Assembly: GCA_021324885.1 (NCBI GenBank)
Contig: JAJPIF010000023.1
Location: 124,001-188,000, forward strand
Origin: Pseudomonadota bacterium
GTDB lineage: Bacteria; Desulfobacterota; Binatia; Binatales; Binataceae
Direction: 5' to 3'
DNA: 64,000 nucleotides
Positions 62,651-64,000 of this stretch are shown piece by piece. Both the position numbers and the translations under genes were made by a program. Numbering within the stretch: position 1 is the first letter of the stretch; each line of letters opens with the position of its first letter. The notes beneath the pieces were generated by a model that did not search any database, was not told the DNA's origin, and saw nothing but the letters and a program-made list of their open reading frames with translations.

Positions 62651-62679
62651 AGGCCGCAGCTCCGATGGGGCTGCGGCCT
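62651..62679 (+). terminator. Hairpin after the OmpA-family gene
   Basis: AGGCCGCAGCTCC (62651-62663) pairs with GGGGCTGCGGCCT (62667-62679) as a 13-bp stem with one T-G wobble and a three-base loop. It lies 14 bases past the stop. Only CTCGCGCG follows, without a T-tract, so termination would be of the hairpin-only type. Confidence 0.6.
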
Positions 62680-62777
62680 CTCGCGCGTCCGACTTTCTGC
62701 TTGCATCCAAACCGTCCTACGGGTGATATTTCGGACTTGGGTCAGCCAAATTTTTACGTGGAGGAGTTGGTGGAACG

Positions 62778-63440
62778 ATGGCCACCTTGTCTGGAATGGC
62801 GTTGCGTATCGCAGCCAGTGGGTTTTTGGTTTTAGCTCTCGCCGGGCCGGGAGTTACGACTGGGGCCGCCCAAACCACGCAGTCGGCTTCGGCGCAGCAT
62901 CCTGAGGTCGTTGGGGCATCGGCCAGCGCGACTGGTACCGGGTCAGTAAATGCGGTCAGCGCAAATCCGGCCAGCCACAATTCCGCGTCGACGGCGGTTT
63001 CCGATTCCGCGTCAAGCCAGACCGCTTCATCCGGATCAGGCGCCTATGAGATCCATGCCGCGTTGAAGAGTTTCAACACGCCGCCGCGCAGCGGTGACAT
63101 GGTTTTCGACCGCGCCTCCGAACTGTTCCCCGCTTTCTGCAAGGATTGGGAGCGCAGGCTCCATGATCGCGAACTGAACAATCTGGAGAATATAACCTGG
63201 AAAGACCAGAACGGTTGGAAGACCGGTACTTACCTGGCCTACAGTCCTGTCAAGACCTGCACCTGCAAGCGCTCCACCGGCGGCGTTCCCATCGGTGAAC
63301 TGACCTATCAGGAGACCGAGGAATACCTTGCCGGCAGGACGGTGGAAGAGGCCCGTCATGCGCAGCCCAAAGCGGTGGGCATAACCAACACCACGGAAAT
63401 TTTCCGTTGGGACCGGACCAAGTGGGACGACGGCCGCTAG
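62778..63440 (+). CDS. Secreted protein of unknown function
   Basis: The 220-residue protein has a cleavable signal (about 1-31, ending GVTTGAAQ), a Ser/Ala/Thr-rich linker (about 32-88), and a soluble C-terminal domain of about 130 residues. That domain has Cys in PAFCKDW and in KTCTCKR, repeated charged helices (DWERRLHDRELNNLENITW) and Trp-rich ends (EIFRWDRTKWDD). I do not recognise it. RBS GGAGGAG is 17 bases upstream. It follows the OmpA-like gene after a hairpin and might share its envelope role. Confidence 0.6.
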   Translation: MATLSGMALRIAASGFLVLALAGPGVTTGAAQTTQSASAQHPEVVGASASATGTGSVNAVSANPASHNSASTAVSDSASSQTASSGSGAYEIHAALKSFNTPPRSGDMVFDRASELFPAFCKDWERRLHDRELNNLENITWKDQNGWKTGTYLAYSPVKTCTCKRSTGGVPIGELTYQETEEYLAGRTVEEARHAQPKAVGITNTTEIFRWDRTKWDDGR

Positions 63441-63615
63441 CCCGCGCCGGCGACTTCTTCGTGGCAGATTTTTAGTTGGCACCTCGGACGGGCTGCGAAC
63501 CTTTTTGTCCAGCCCACCGAGAGTGCCGGGGTTCTCTCCGCGTTTTCTTTCCTCGCCTGATCCCTCGACACAATGCCGCCAGCCGTGCCAGCCTCACCTC
63601 AGAGGAGACCCGACG

Positions 63616-64000
63616 ATGCAGGCGCCCGAAGGAGAATTCCGCTTCACTCAACTCGAAACGGTCGTCTATGGACCCGGCAAACTCAATGCGATTGGGCACG
63701 AGTTGGAGCGCCACGGGCTCAAACGCGCGCTGGTTATTACGGGTAGGACGCTTGGCTCATCGCCGTTGATCGAGCGAGTCAAGGCGGCGCTCGAAGGGCG
63801 GCTGGTGGGAGTCTATTCGGGTATCAGCCAGCATGTTCCGTCCAAAACGCTGACGGGTGCGATCGAAGAAGCCAAACGGACGCAGGCTGATTGCCTGATC
63901 GGGTTTGGCGGCGGCAGTCCGATTGATGCGGCGAAGCTGGTTGCGATGGCGCTGATGACCGGCGATGCGGCTGCGCGGCCGCTCGATTTCCGCCGCGCTG
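63616..64000 (+). CDS. Iron-containing alcohol dehydrogenase family protein, N-terminal part
   Basis: The first 128 residues of a group III (iron-containing) alcohol dehydrogenase or related maleylacetate reductase; the window edge cuts it. ETVVYGPGKLNAIGHELERHG is the N-terminal strand region, and GFGGGSPIDAAKLVAMAL is the family NAD(P)-binding signature. The metal-binding His/Asp residues would lie downstream. ATG 63616 has AGAGGAG six bases or so upstream. Which substrate it takes cannot be said. Confidence 0.88.
   Translation, partial: MQAPEGEFRFTQLETVVYGPGKLNAIGHELERHGLKRALVITGRTLGSSPLIERVKAALEGRLVGVYSGISQHVPSKTLTGAIEEAKRTQADCLIGFGGGSPIDAAKLVAMALMTGDAAARPLDFRRA

Overview
This is a GC-rich, gene-dense chromosomal window from a Gram-negative bacterium. 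It carries lipid A and Kdo assembly genes, an OmpA-like lipoprotein, a GspC-like secretion protein and a PBP5-type carboxypeptidase. The order rimP-nusA-ylxR-infB-ylxP-rbfA-truB-rpsO-pnp-M16 peptidase-dut recalls deltaproteobacterial genomes. The mix of luciferase-like flavin oxidoreductase, epoxide hydrolase, ketosteroid-isomerase-like, VOC and acyl-CoA dehydrogenase genes would suit an uncultured Desulfobacterota/Binatota-type lineage. That placement is inference. No rRNA, tRNA, CRISPR array, prophage or intact insertion sequence was seen.

Layout. 1-8300: a plus-strand envelope operon (lpxB end, msbA, waaA, lpxK, a Trm112-like protein, a Kdo-kinase-like protein, a coiled-coil protein and two GT-B glycosyltransferases), with a convergent polytopic membrane protein to 10509. 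10600-16141: tlyA, two cell-envelope proteins (LysM protein and lipoprotein), a 3-methyladenine glycosylase, an LLM oxidoreductase and a YqeY protein. 16269-18708: epoxide hydrolase, then an opposing SDR plus ketosteroid-isomerase-like pair whose isomerase keeps all three catalytic residues. 18917-28615: ABC-F ATPase, a small orphan, an alpha/beta hydrolase, a PKD protein with a lipoprotein, acyl-CoA dehydrogenase, a short GH57 protein, acetyl-CoA synthetase and a small membrane protein. 28616-40590: the transcription/translation/RNA-decay supercluster, with structured leaders before rimP, nusA and pnp. 40736-47910: purine synthesis (purB, then purC-S-Q-L-F with overlapping cistrons), interrupted by what looks like a decayed nitroreductase fragment. 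48018-54453: cysteine-cluster protein, D,D-carboxypeptidase, gspC directly abutting gshA, glycerol kinase and a small beta-rich protein. 54669-59165: carboxymuconolactone-decarboxylase-like and VOC genes, katG, and a divergent PerR-like regulator. 59293-64000: uvrB, a possible small RNA, an OmpA-like lipoprotein, a secreted orphan and the start of an iron-containing alcohol dehydrogenase.

Most of the window is housekeeping. The parts most worth a second look are the SDR/isomerase pair, the dyad covering the katG promoter, the three-hairpin nusA leader, the orphan gspC welded to gshA, the frameshifted fragment between purB and purC, the multi-hairpin intergenic region before the OmpA gene, and a short related repeat on both sides of the LLM/yqeY block. 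No clearly novel multi-gene system such as a defence island or biosynthetic cluster was found.
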